Shown: positions 1 to 7,395 of the stretch, one piece after another
Layout of the letters: every line of letters begins with the position of its first letter
Position numbering within the stretch: position 1 is the stretch's first letter
Origin: JAVBMJ01 sp031552535
Lineage (GTDB): Bacteria; Bacteroidota; Bacteroidia; Bacteroidales; Rikenellaceae
DNA: 33,387 nucleotides
Direction of reading: 5' to 3'
NCBI GenBank assembly: GCA_031552535.1
Contig: JAVBMJ010000062.1
Span: forward strand, 1-33,387
The notes under the pieces: generated by a model
Databases searched by the model: none
The model's input: only the letters and a program-made list of their open reading frames with translations
Told to the model about the DNA's origin: nothing
Position numbers and translations under genes: made by a program

Positions 1-341
1 AAAGCTCCTTTCTTCCACGCGTAAGCCAGTCCCAGGGTCAGTACCACCATAAAAAACGAAACGCAAGCCAAACCCTGAGGCCCGAGGTCGCGCATGATTG
101 TCGCCCACGGAAAGAGCAACACCGTCTCGACATCGAAAACCAGATACAGGATCGCAAACAGGTAATATCCCACACGGAACTGCATCCATGAAGTACCCCG
201 TGTGGGTATCCCGCATTCGTAAGGCTCACCCTTAAGGGGGTTCCGGGAACGCGGAGCCAAAAGCCACGCCAGTATAAGCGCCGCCCCGACGAGGAATATC
301 GCAGTGGCAAGCAAAACAAGGAACAAAGCCGAATTACTCAT
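1..341 (-). CDS. nuoA: NADH-quinone oxidoreductase subunit A (3' end cut by window edge)
   Basis: This is a small membrane subunit of respiratory complex I (NDH-1), which passes electrons from NADH to menaquinone while pumping ions. Reading from the ATG at 341 gives about 113 residues before the window ends. A first membrane helix (about residues 5-28) is followed by the family hallmark loop KGEPYECGIPTRG at about 37-49, containing the conserved Cys, and then the second-helix motif FRVGYYLFAILYLVFDVE. The third helix begins before the cut. The family is usually 115-145 residues, so little is missing. The rest of a nuo operon would be expected to the left of the window. Identification is from the loop and second-helix motifs and is firm. 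Confidence 0.95.
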   Translation of the reverse strand, partial: MSNSALFLVLLATAIFLVGAALILAWLLAPRSRNPLKGEPYECGIPTRGTSWMQFRVGYYLFAILYLVFDVETVLLFPWATIMRDLGPQGLACVSFFMVVLTLGLAYAWKKGA

Positions 342-343
342 CT

Positions 344-373
344 CAAATTATATTACACCCGACGATAGACAAA
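344..373 (-). promoter_or_regulatory. Possible promoter of nuoA
   Basis: On the minus strand a TTTG (370-373) lies 19 bases upstream of TAATTTG (344-350), one base short of the Bacteroidota TAnnTTTG -7 box. The box ends only two bases before the ATG, so if it is used the transcript would be leaderless or nearly so. The match is imperfect and the promoter may lie elsewhere. Confidence 0.3.
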
Positions 374-402
374 CTCTAAAAACGTTAAAAAGCATAAACC
401 GC

Positions 403-424
403 CCCGGACGCAGCATCGTCCGGG
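403..424 (-). terminator. Hairpin terminator after the small secreted protein gene
   Basis: An 8-bp perfect GC-rich stem (CCCGGACG / CGTCCGGG) with a 6-base loop lies 49 bases past the stop at 474 in the minus direction. It is followed on that strand by a T-rich stretch (GGTTTATGCTTTTTAACG). Confidence 0.6.
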
Positions 425-473
425 CATCGCACATCACAAAAGCGATAAATTAAGATAGCGGGGAAAACGGCCC

Positions 474-833
474 TCAAATATTGAGCCGCCGCAACCGGTC
501 GAGACCCTTACCGGAGGAAAGACTTGGAGCCGGGCCGTGATTGTTCACGCCGTGGCACACAGAACAGAAATTGTACGTTATAAAATTGCATCGCGGATAC
601 CTGCCGGCACCTTTTTGTTTTTCATCGCATGAAAGTTTCGACACACATGCCTGAACATTGACCTCCGCAACATCGTAAATAACGTGTGAGCCGGCGGTAA
701 ACAGGCAAAAAGACACCTCTTTATGAATCCCTCCCGCAGATAAAACATCGATATTCTGCACGACGGATCCTGCACGACCCGCAAAAGCCGTACAAACCAG
801 CATAAAAACATACAGAATCGCTCCGCGTCCCAT
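474..833 (-). CDS. Small secreted cysteine-rich protein with a CxxCH motif, function unknown
   Basis: I do not recognise this family. The ATG at 833 is chosen over an upstream TTG at 857 because that TTG lies inside a promoter-like box. The product would be 119 residues with a plausible Sec signal peptide (MGRGAILYVFMLVCTAFAGRA). The mature part carries six cysteines, including CSVCH near the C-terminus, which matches the CxxCH haem-attachment motif of c-type cytochromes, and ends in a basic tail. Six cysteines would equally fit three disulfides. Codon use looks coding and a terminator follows. It stands alone between nuoA and lysC, both on the same strand. An overlapping frame on this strand (578-811) looks like a shadow. 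That it is a real gene is moderately likely; a haem role is only a hypothesis. Confidence 0.5.
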   Translation of the reverse strand: MGRGAILYVFMLVCTAFAGRAGSVVQNIDVLSAGGIHKEVSFCLFTAGSHVIYDVAEVNVQACVSKLSCDEKQKGAGRYPRCNFITYNFCSVCHGVNNHGPAPSLSSGKGLDRLRRLNI

Positions 834-854
834 TTTTATAAATGCAAAACACGG

Positions 855-862
855 CAAATGTA
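855..862 (-). promoter_or_regulatory. Putative -7 box for the small secreted protein gene
   Basis: TACATTTG on the minus strand is an exact TAnnTTTG match ending 22 bases before the ATG at 833. A TTTG lies upstream but at a short 14-base spacing, so only the -7 box is convincing. Confidence 0.4.
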
Positions 863-930
863 ATATTAAATTATATCAAAAACGAATTACAGCACCCTGC
901 ATGACCAAAAACAACATATTTATCCATACG

Positions 931-973
931 GTCTCCGGCTGCAGCTTTCTGAAGAAAATCTGCAGCCGGAGAC
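931..973 (-). terminator. Strong hairpin downstream of lysC
   Basis: A perfect 14-bp inverted repeat (GTCTCCGGCTGCAG and its complement) with a 15-base loop starts 13 bases after the lysC stop in the minus direction. It can be extended outward by a wobble pair and two further pairs. There is no immediate T-run on the minus strand; the plus-strand side is T-rich. Confidence 0.65.
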
Positions 974-986
974 TGTTTGGATTTAT

Positions 987-2249
987 TTATTGTTTTTCGC
1001 TGCGGCGTACGGCACGCATGGTGCGGCGAGTACGTTGCAGCACAAGCACGCCTTCGTCGTCGCTGTAGTTGCGGTACAGTTCCGGAGTATAACCCCGTAT
1101 GGTCAACAACTCAAGGCCGTCGTTGAAAACCACCCTGAAGTCTTCGCGCAATTTAGCCACTACGCTTTCCAGGTTGCGCAGATTATCGACACACAGGCTC
1201 AGGTTCACCGCCGAACTCTGTATCATGTTTATCTTGATGTTACTGCGCTCCATCAGGCTGAATATGTAAGCCAGTTTTTCCTCCAGGACGAACGAAAAAT
1301 CCTTGGGACGTATCGACACAAGCACCTGGCCTGGTTTCAATATCAGCACAGGCACGCTGATCGGCTCCTTTACCTCGTTGTGTATGACCGTCCCCGGCTT
1401 CCCCGCATCGTAGAAGGGACGTACGTATAAGGGTATATTCTTGTTCTGAAGCGGCTTGATTGTCTTGGGATGTATGATCTGGGCCCCGCCGTAAGCCAAC
1501 TCTATCGCATCGAGATAGGTCAGTTCGGGGATGAGGACCGTCTCTTTAAATATCTTGGGATCGGCATTGAGTACGCCGTCCACATCTTTCCACACCGTGA
1601 CGCTTTCGGCATCCAGCAAATTGCCTATGGCCGCCGCGGAATAATCCGATCCCTCACGGCCTAAAGTGGTAGGCTCGCCCGACGGCGTGGAGCCGATGAA
1701 ACCCTGTCCCACCACAATTCCAGCCGGGCTGTTGGCCATGACACGGCGCATGGAGGGAGCCGACAGCGAAAAATCGACATTGGCCTCACGATGATTATAA
1801 CCCGTGATAAGGCTGCGGCGCATGTCGGCCCACTCCGCCAGAATACCTATATGCAACAGGTACTCGGTGACAAGAGCCGACGATACAAGTTCGCCATATC
1901 CTACGATCTTGTCGTACCAAAGGTCGTAGCCTGCTTCCGGAATATTTTCCGCACTTGCAACAGTATCGGTCAAACGGGCAAAGTGGCGTTCCAGGCTGTC
2001 AGGCACCACTCCGTCCAAAAGTTCACGAGCTACCTGGAGATGGTTATGCCTTATCGTTTCGATGGCGAACTGGGCATCACGGATATTTCCTTTCATCACC
2101 ATATTCAACACCGACTCGAGGGCATTGGTAGTTTTACCCATGGCCGAGACGACGATGAACAAACTCTTTTCGGGCCTCACGATTTTGCCCATGATGCGAA
2201 AATCGTCCGCAGACTTAAGGCAACCGCCTCCAAATTTAAATACTTTCAT
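987..2249 (-). CDS. lysC: Aspartate kinase (monofunctional)
   Basis: Phosphorylates L-aspartate with ATP, the first step toward lysine/diaminopimelate, threonine and methionine. The 420-residue product opens with the amino-acid kinase motif KFGGGCLK (about 4-11; usually KFGGTS in other clades). It carries GREGSDYSAAAIG in the middle, the nucleotide/aspartate-binding region, followed by VWKDVDGVLNADP. The C-terminal third (from about 300) has the length and pattern of ACT regulatory domains, suggesting end-product feedback. There is no homoserine dehydrogenase domain, so this is not the ThrA fusion. It sits between two hairpins, at 931-973 after it and 2285-2324 before it, so it is probably transcribed alone. 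The ATG start is the natural one for the kinase fold. Confidence 0.93.
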   Translation of the reverse strand: MKVFKFGGGCLKSADDFRIMGKIVRPEKSLFIVVSAMGKTTNALESVLNMVMKGNIRDAQFAIETIRHNHLQVARELLDGVVPDSLERHFARLTDTVASAENIPEAGYDLWYDKIVGYGELVSSALVTEYLLHIGILAEWADMRRSLITGYNHREANVDFSLSAPSMRRVMANSPAGIVVGQGFIGSTPSGEPTTLGREGSDYSAAAIGNLLDAESVTVWKDVDGVLNADPKIFKETVLIPELTYLDAIELAYGGAQIIHPKTIKPLQNKNIPLYVRPFYDAGKPGTVIHNEVKEPISVPVLILKPGQVLVSIRPKDFSFVLEEKLAYIFSLMERSNIKINMIQSSAVNLSLCVDNLRNLESVVAKLREDFRVVFNDGLELLTIRGYTPELYRNYSDDEGVLVLQRTRRTMRAVRRSEKQ

Positions 2250-2284
2250 AATTTTATGATGTCATATAACCTGTTTACAAAACA

Positions 2285-2324
2285 TTCCCTCCGGAGCGGA
2301 AATACCATCCCGCTCCGGAGGGAA
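2285..2324 (-). terminator. Terminator of the S9 peptidase gene
   Basis: A 15-bp perfect stem (TTCCCTCCGGAGCGG and its complement) with a 10-base loop begins 38 bases after the stop at 2363. On the minus strand it is followed by TGTTTTG. It separates the peptidase unit from lysC. Confidence 0.8.
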
Positions 2325-2362
2325 ATTTCAATCGAGGTATGTGATGTTCACAAACCGCGGAA

Positions 2363-4495
2363 TTACTGCGCAAACCTTACCTTCGATCCGGTGTTCCAGA
2401 ACATGAACGAAAGGATATCGGCCATCTCCTCTATCCGTTTCGAAGTGGGCTTGCCCGCGCCGTGTCCGGCTTTGGAGTCGATGCGTATAAGTGCCGGGCG
2501 GTCGCAACCCTGCGCAGCCTGTAATGTGGCTGCAAATTTGAACGAATGGGCGGGTACAACACGGTCGTCATGGTCGGCCGTCGTAACGAGCGTTGCGGGG
2601 TAGCACGTGCCGGGGATTATATTGTGCAGCGGAGAATATTTATAGATATATTCGAACTGCTCTTTAACATCGCTCGACCCGTACTCCACAACCCAACCCC
2701 AGCCAATGGTAAACTTATGATATCTAAGCATATCCATAACTCCCACGGCAGGGAATGCCACCGCAAACAGGTCGGGACGCTGGGTCATGCACGCTCCGAC
2801 GAGCAGCCCCCCGTTCGACCCGCCCTGGATGGCAAGTTTTTCTTTAGAGGTGTAGCCTTTTTCGATGAGGTATTCCGCTGCGGCTATAAAGTCGTCGAAC
2901 ACATTCTGCTTACGTTCCAGCATACCCGCATGGTGCCACTCCTCGCCATATTCGCCACCGCCGCGCAGATTGACCACAACATATATTCCGCCCTGTTCCA
3001 TCAGCATGATGGCCGATGTAGAGAAAGATGGGGTTATACTGTGATTAAATCCGCCGTAACCGTAAAGCAACAAAGGATTTTTACCGTTAAGCCTCATGTC
3101 TTTACGATGTACTATGAACATCGACACCTGTGTCCCGTCCTTACTTGGGAAGAATACCTGTTCGGCTGTGAACAGATCCGGATTGTAATCCACCTCCGGC
3201 TTTTTGAAAAGTTCCGATGTGCCTTCCGCCAGATCGTAGCGGTAGATAGACGTGGGAGTTATAAAATTTGTTAGAGCATAGAAAGTCTCAGTAAACTCCT
3301 TCTTGCCGCCGAAACCGCCGACTGTCCCTATCGTGGGCAGCTCTATCTCGCGGACCTTAGTCCCATCCATATCGTATTGATATACTTTACTCTGCGCCTT
3401 GTCCAGATAACCGGCTATGAGATAGCCTCCCACCGAACTCACTGTTTCTAACAACCTCGTGTCATCCTCGGCAATGATCTCCTTTGATGCGAGCTTCGGA
3501 TCCTTAAGGTTCACCTGTATCAGTTTGTAATTCGGGGCATGGTCGTTGGTCAGCACCCATGCCATATCGTCCTGGCACTCTATAAGGATATAATCGTAGT
3601 CGAAACCTGCAAAAAGCACATTAAACCGGCCCGGCTTCGACGCCTCGCGGTAGAGTATCTCGCTGCCGTGAGTCCCCTCGGAAGATGTCACAAACACATA
3701 TTTGCCATCTTCGCTCCCCATTCCGTGGAAATAGCGCAACGGATGTTCCTTATCCTCGTAAACGAGCTTATCCTCGGACTGGTTTTTACCCAACATATGG
3801 TAATATACCTTTTGGAAGCGATTCTGCCCGGAAAGCACGCTACCCTCCGCAGGGCGGTCGTAACGGCTGTAATAGAAGCCGTCTTTACCCCAACTCGCAC
3901 CCGAAAATTTTACCCATTCGATCACATCGGGCAATTCAGCACCGGTTTCCACCTCCCGTACATGTATTTCGACCCAATCCGACCCCGATTTTGAGAGTGT
4001 GTATCCCATATATTTATTGTCGTTCGAAAACGATATGCCGCTCAGCGCCACTGTGCCGTCGACCGAAAGCATATTGGGATCGAGAAACACCTCAGCCGCG
4101 CCGTCCAAACCCTTCTGGCGGTATAGGACGCTTTGGTTCTGCAGCCCGTCGTTATGGAAGAAGAAATAATAGTCGCCGACTTTAGTGGGCAAACCTTCTT
4201 TGGGATAATCCATCAGCTTTGTCAGACGATCCTTGATAGCATTGCGATAGGGAATCTGTTCCAGGTAGTTGCGTGTAACTGCATTCTCAGCTTCGACCCA
4301 GGCAGCTGTCTCTGCCGAATTGTCATCTTCCAGCCAACGGTAAGGGTCGGCTACCGCAGTGCCGTGATAGTCTTCGACAACCGTCGTGTCGATACGCGCC
4401 TCAGGATAAGGCAGTGTTTTAATTTTCATCTGTTTACAACCAACAAATGCCAACGCGGCGAGGAATGCCAGCGTAATGGTAATAATTTTTTTCAT
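2363..4495 (-). CDS. Prolyl oligopeptidase family S9A serine peptidase, predicted lipoprotein
   Basis: Cleaves peptides after proline, probably in the periplasm or at the outer membrane. The start is the ATG at 4495 (710 residues). It gives a lipoprotein signal (MKKIITITLAFLAALAFVGC, lipidated Cys20), and the open frame upstream to 4735 lacks an ATG and crosses the promoter. Residues of about 30-445 fit the N-terminal segment and beta-propeller. The C-terminal alpha/beta hydrolase domain carries GGSNGG (Ser560), DHDDRV (Asp644) and AGHG (His678), a complete catalytic triad. Length matches family S9A. It has its own promoter box and terminator, so it is a single-gene unit divergent from tRNA-Pro. 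The exact peptide substrates are unknown. Confidence 0.95.
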   Translation of the reverse strand: MKKIITITLAFLAALAFVGCKQMKIKTLPYPEARIDTTVVEDYHGTAVADPYRWLEDDNSAETAAWVEAENAVTRNYLEQIPYRNAIKDRLTKLMDYPKEGLPTKVGDYYFFFHNDGLQNQSVLYRQKGLDGAAEVFLDPNMLSVDGTVALSGISFSNDNKYMGYTLSKSGSDWVEIHVREVETGAELPDVIEWVKFSGASWGKDGFYYSRYDRPAEGSVLSGQNRFQKVYYHMLGKNQSEDKLVYEDKEHPLRYFHGMGSEDGKYVFVTSSEGTHGSEILYREASKPGRFNVLFAGFDYDYILIECQDDMAWVLTNDHAPNYKLIQVNLKDPKLASKEIIAEDDTRLLETVSSVGGYLIAGYLDKAQSKVYQYDMDGTKVREIELPTIGTVGGFGGKKEFTETFYALTNFITPTSIYRYDLAEGTSELFKKPEVDYNPDLFTAEQVFFPSKDGTQVSMFIVHRKDMRLNGKNPLLLYGYGGFNHSITPSFSTSAIMLMEQGGIYVVVNLRGGGEYGEEWHHAGMLERKQNVFDDFIAAAEYLIEKGYTSKEKLAIQGGSNGGLLVGACMTQRPDLFAVAFPAVGVMDMLRYHKFTIGWGWVVEYGSSDVKEQFEYIYKYSPLHNIIPGTCYPATLVTTADHDDRVVPAHSFKFAATLQAAQGCDRPALIRIDSKAGHGAGKPTSKRIEEMADILSFMFWNTGSKVRFAQ

Positions 4496-4537
4496 GGTGT
4501 TATAGTGGTTGGGGTTAATGCGATCTGTCGGACCGTA

Positions 4538-4545
4538 CAAATGTA
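4538..4545 (-). promoter_or_regulatory. -7 box of the S9 peptidase gene
   Basis: TACATTTG on the minus strand matches TAnnTTTG exactly and lies 42 bases upstream of the ATG at 4495. No clear TTTG is seen at the expected upstream distance. Its position supports the internal ATG as the real start. Confidence 0.5.
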
Positions 4546-4676
4546 AAAATAATTTCGGAAAATCAGGACAAGCATCGAGGGTCTGCCGGATTTCCCGTAT
4601 AAAATACAATGTTGCACGCAATACACTACTATCTGGCCGCTCTTTCAAAAAATCGGACAAGCGTTTAAAATAGCTT

Positions 4677-4722
4677 AGAAACTGTTTAAAAATAATTACG
4701 GTAATATTTTTAAACAGTCTCT
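4677..4722. repeat. Inverted repeat with AGAAACTGTTTAAA arms upstream of tRNA-Pro
   Basis: Arms beginning ACTGTTTAAAAATA and ending TATTTTTAAACAGT form a near-perfect inverted repeat around a short ATTACGGTA-type centre. It ends a few bases before the -33 box of the tRNA promoter. The arm sequence recurs at 7361, 10475, 10639 and 11707. There is no plus-strand gene upstream, so it is not simply a terminator of a preceding gene. Confidence 0.75.
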
Positions 4723-4728
4723 TATAGT

Positions 4729-4759
4729 TTTGCAATAAACAAAAAAAGTTTTACCTTTG
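4729..4759 (+). promoter_or_regulatory. Promoter of tRNA-Pro
   Basis: TTTG (4729-4732), a 19-base spacer and TACCTTTG (4752-4759) make a textbook Bacteroidota promoter. The first base of the tRNA is 17 bases further on. This is the cleanest promoter in the window. Confidence 0.85.
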
Positions 4760-4775
4760 CAGCCTCTAAACGAAT

Positions 4776-4853
4776 CGGGGCGTAGCTCAGCCCGGTTAGA
4801 GTACACGTCTGGGGGGCGTGTGGTCGCTAGTTCGAATCTAGTCGCCCCGACCA
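4776..4853 (+). tRNA. tRNA-Pro (anticodon GGG)
   Basis: The 78-base cloverleaf has an acceptor stem CGGGGCG/CGCCCCG with discriminator A and an encoded CCA. It has a D arm GCTC/GAGT, an anticodon stem CACGT/GCGTG around loop CTGGGGG (anticodon GGG), and a T arm GCTAG/CTAGT with loop TTCGAAT. The GGG anticodon reads CCC/CCU proline codons. A canonical promoter precedes it and a strong terminator begins at its 3' end, so it is a single-gene transcription unit. An insertion-sequence remnant lies 55 bases downstream. Confidence 0.97.
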
Positions 4854-5212
4854 AAAAGCGAGCGCCTGCAGAAATGCAGGCGCTCGCTTTTTTGGGTAAT
4901 GTGGCTTAATACGCAAAACTGAGGATGAAAAGCAACCACATGTTTAAATGACGACACCATTCGCGGCTGACGAATGGTGTCAAAGTAGCGGACAATAGTA
5001 TCATGACTCATGCCATAGCGTTCAGACAACTGTTTTATTATCTGCTTTCGACAAGCATATTCTCGCCATAACCTCTGAGAATCAACATTCTTGCGATAAA
5101 TGAACTGCCGACCGCAATACTTGCATAAATGGTTTTGTTTATGGGACTTAAACCCATTTTTCACTGTGGTATGCGAGCCGCAATAAAAGCATTTTCTCCA
5201 TATATTCTTCAA
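4838..5212 (-). pseudogene. Truncated transposase (zinc ribbon plus HTH, catalytic domain missing)
   Basis: The frame opens 35 bases inside the right inverted repeat and shows two CxxC pairs (CFYCGS and CKYCGR, about residues 8-35) spaced as in a DNA-binding zinc ribbon. A helix-turn-helix-like stretch, LSERYGMSHDTIVRYFD, follows. The arrangement resembles IS1 InsA-type N-terminal regions, but I cannot assign the family. After about residue 80 the frame runs through the left inverted repeat, the tRNA terminator and the tRNA 3' end, so the last 30 or so residues are not native. No DDE residues remain. It is a dead fragment inside the deletion derivative. Confidence 0.7.
4853..4893 (+). terminator. 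Terminator of tRNA-Pro
   Basis: The stem is GCGAGCGCCTGCA with its complement around a GAAA tetraloop, flanked by A5 before and T6 after. This is a near-ideal intrinsic terminator that could also act on the opposite strand. The A-run begins at the last base of the tRNA CCA. Confidence 0.92.
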
Positions 5213-5272
5213 CCATCATAAATATATTGAATACTCCTGATTGAATGGCTTTTAATCCTCAGTTTTGCGTAT
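4909..5272. mobile_element. Internally deleted insertion sequence with 25-bp inverted ends
   Basis: The left end (4909-4933) and right end (5248-5272) are inverted repeats matching at 24 of 25 bases, beginning ATACGCAAAACTGAGGAT. They enclose only 364 bp. The inside encodes the zinc-ribbon and helix-turn-helix half of a transposase but no catalytic domain. It therefore looks like a deletion derivative that could be moved in trans by a full-length relative. I see no convincing target-site duplication. Confidence 0.75.
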
Positions 5273-5410
5273 CAGGCCGTATTTGCCGATCTGGGTGCGA
5301 TTCAGAATCAGGAATCCATAGTACGCCATATTCCTCCGCACCTGTATCCCGCAAACACCCTTGGCGCAGCCCGGCAGTACGCGCGGGAACAAGCCCCCGT
5401 GGCCTTCATA

Positions 5411-7237
5411 TCATGCCAGTTGTTGCAACTCGATCAGTTTGGCATAGATCCCACCGCGGGCGATGAGTTCGGCATGAGTACCCTGCTCGGCTATTTGGCC
5501 CGCATCGACCACGATTATCTTATCCGCATTGCTTATGGTACTTAACCTGTGTGCTATCACTATCGAGGTGCGCCCTGAGAGGAGCGAATTGAGCGCCTCC
5601 TGGACCAGCTTTTCGCTCTCGGTGTCGAGTGCCGAAGTGGCTTCGTCGAGGATCAGTATGTCGGGATTCTTCAATACCGCGCGCGCTATGCTGAGGCGTT
5701 GGCGCTGTCCCCCCGAAAGTTTCATGCCGCGGTCTCCGATATTGGTCTGGTAGCCGTTTTCGGTCTCCATAATAAAATTGTGGGCATTGGCCACCCTGGC
5801 AGCGTGCTCCACTTCGTCGTGCGTCGCATCGCGTTTCCCGAGCAAAAGGTTGCCTTCAATAGAGTCGTTGAACAGTATCGTCTCCTGCGACACTATGCCC
5901 ATGTGCGCGCGCAGGCTCTCCTGGGAATACTGGCGGATATCGGCCCCGTCGATCAAAACCTGCCCCGATTGCACGTCGTAGAAGCGCGGTATCAGGTCGG
6001 ATAGTGTCGACTTCCCGCCGCCAGAAGGGCCTACCAGAGCCACAGTTTCGCCTTTCTTAACAGTAAAACTGACCCCGGATATAACCTCGCGGTTTTCATA
6101 CGAGAAGCGAACATCGCGGAATTCTATACTGTCGTTGAATTCGTCGAGTTCCGCGGCTCCCGGAACATCCTGTATTGCATTGGGGGTGTCCATCAGGTCG
6201 AGCACGCGTTCGCCGGCGGCTATCCCCTGGTTGATCGTGGCGAATGCGTCGGTGAACGAACGTACGGGCCGCGTAATCTGTGAGAATATGGCTATATAGG
6301 TTAGGAATCCCGCCGCACCCAGCGAACCCGACAATACCAGGCCACCGCCATAGACCAGAATTACGGCAACGGCGCTGACCCCCAGGAATTCGCTCATCGG
6401 AGATGCGAGCTGCTGGCGGCGGGCTATGTAACGCGATATCTTCGAGAAGGCGGTATTGATACCATGGAATTTTTCGCGCACGTAATCCGTAGCATTATAC
6501 GCTTTTATAACCTTTATCCCGGTCAGCGACTCGTCGAGCACCGACACCATTTCGCCCAGGTTCTCCTGTGCGCGTTTAGCTCCCCAGCGCAGCCTCTTGA
6601 CGATGAATCCGATGACAAGCGCAGTTATCGGCAGGAATAGCGCCGTGAAAACCGTCAGTTCCCATGATATGCTTATCAGCGCGAACAGGTAGCCCGCGAT
6701 AAGGAATGGGTCGCGGAACACCACCTGCAACGTATTGGTGATACAATATTGCACGACCTGCACGTCGGAGGTTATTTTCGATATTATGTCCCCCTTGCGC
6801 TCATTGCTGAAAAACCCTACATTGAGCCCTATCACATTGTCGTATACCCCGTTGCGCAACCTTTGCAGGGTCAGTATGCGCATGCATTCTATCGTCCACT
6901 GCCCCAGATAGCGGAACAGGTTGCTCAGGAACACCGCGGCGACCACTATAACGCTCAACATCACAAGGATACTCATCACGTCGTAGTTGTCGCCGTAGAT
7001 CGAGTAGAGCATGTAGTTGACAAGTTTCTGCAAAAAATCGCCGTTCAAGGCGAAGGCGGGCATTTCGGTCACCTTTTCCAGCATCTGCTCTCCCGAGAAC
7101 AGCGAACTGAGTATAGGGCCTATCAATACGAATACCAGCGTATTGAATACTGCATGTAACAGTACGTAAAAAAAATAAGGTATTGCAAATTTTTCTATGG
7201 GTTTCGCAAACCCCATCAAGCGCCAGTAGGTTCTCAT
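5411..7237 (-). CDS. ABC exporter, fused membrane and ATPase domains (MsbA/multidrug type)
   Basis: A 608-residue half-transporter that would work as a homodimer in the inner membrane, flipping lipids or exporting hydrophobic compounds. The first 320 residues hold the six-helix exporter domain. The ATPase domain has Walker A GPSGGGKST, signature LSGGQRQRLS, Walker B ILILDEATSALD and H-loop AHRLST. The ATG at 7237 is preferred to a TTG at 7243. Members of this size and type in Bacteroidota are often annotated as MsbA lipid A flippases, but the substrate cannot be told from sequence alone. It is divergent from trpS and shares a 158-bp promoter region with it. Confidence 0.92.
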   Translation of the reverse strand: MRTYWRLMGFAKPIEKFAIPYFFYVLLHAVFNTLVFVLIGPILSSLFSGEQMLEKVTEMPAFALNGDFLQKLVNYMLYSIYGDNYDVMSILVMLSVIVVAAVFLSNLFRYLGQWTIECMRILTLQRLRNGVYDNVIGLNVGFFSNERKGDIISKITSDVQVVQYCITNTLQVVFRDPFLIAGYLFALISISWELTVFTALFLPITALVIGFIVKRLRWGAKRAQENLGEMVSVLDESLTGIKVIKAYNATDYVREKFHGINTAFSKISRYIARRQQLASPMSEFLGVSAVAVILVYGGGLVLSGSLGAAGFLTYIAIFSQITRPVRSFTDAFATINQGIAAGERVLDLMDTPNAIQDVPGAAELDEFNDSIEFRDVRFSYENREVISGVSFTVKKGETVALVGPSGGGKSTLSDLIPRFYDVQSGQVLIDGADIRQYSQESLRAHMGIVSQETILFNDSIEGNLLLGKRDATHDEVEHAARVANAHNFIMETENGYQTNIGDRGMKLSGGQRQRLSIARAVLKNPDILILDEATSALDTESEKLVQEALNSLLSGRTSIVIAHRLSTISNADKIIVVDAGQIAEQGTHAELIARGGIYAKLIELQQLA

Positions 7238-7317
7238 CGACAATAATCAAAACGAAATGGGCGCCCGGCAAAAGGCTTCCATTCCCGGTTCCTGGTTTTA
7301 AAAATCCAAATATCCTG

Positions 7318-7325
7318 CAAAAGTA
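7318..7325 (-). promoter_or_regulatory. -7 box of the ABC exporter gene
   Basis: TACTTTTG on the minus strand matches TAnnTTTG. It lies 80 bases upstream of the ATG at 7237, leaving a leader of roughly 70-75 bases. No good -33 box is seen. Confidence 0.45.
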
Positions 7326-7345
7326 GGCTTTTTTGGATAAATGTA

Positions 7346-7353
7346 TAACTTTG
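7346..7353 (+). promoter_or_regulatory. -7 box of trpS
   Basis: TAACTTTG matches TAnnTTTG and is followed 42 bases later by the trpS ATG. The repeat half-site TTTAAACAGTTTC (7361-7373) lies in the predicted leader. A TTTG upstream is too close (10 bases) to be a standard -33 box. Confidence 0.5.
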
Positions 7354-7395
7354 TAGTCGATTTAAACAGTTTCTGGAATAATATCTAAGATTATT

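Noticed and set aside
2250..2362. Lysine riboswitch upstream of aspartate kinase
   Set aside because: The leader is short and contains only the terminator of the upstream gene, with no multi-helix aptamer.
990..2603. Plus-strand frames opposite lysC and the S9 peptidase
   Set aside because: These are coding shadows of genes with full catalytic motifs on the minus strand.
4496..4735. 80-residue N-terminal extension of the S9 peptidase
   Set aside because: It lacks an ATG, contains the -7 box and part of the inverted repeat, and precedes a complete lipoprotein signal peptide.
5245..5466. Plus-strand 73-codon frame next to the insertion-sequence remnant
   Set aside because: It begins in the inverted repeat, runs antisense into the ABC exporter gene and shows no recognisable domain. 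Another plus-strand frame through 5281-5580 also reads like a protein but has the same antisense overlap.
7354..7395. T-box or attenuator leader of trpS
   Set aside because: The predicted leader is about 35 bases, with no leader peptide or specifier loop.
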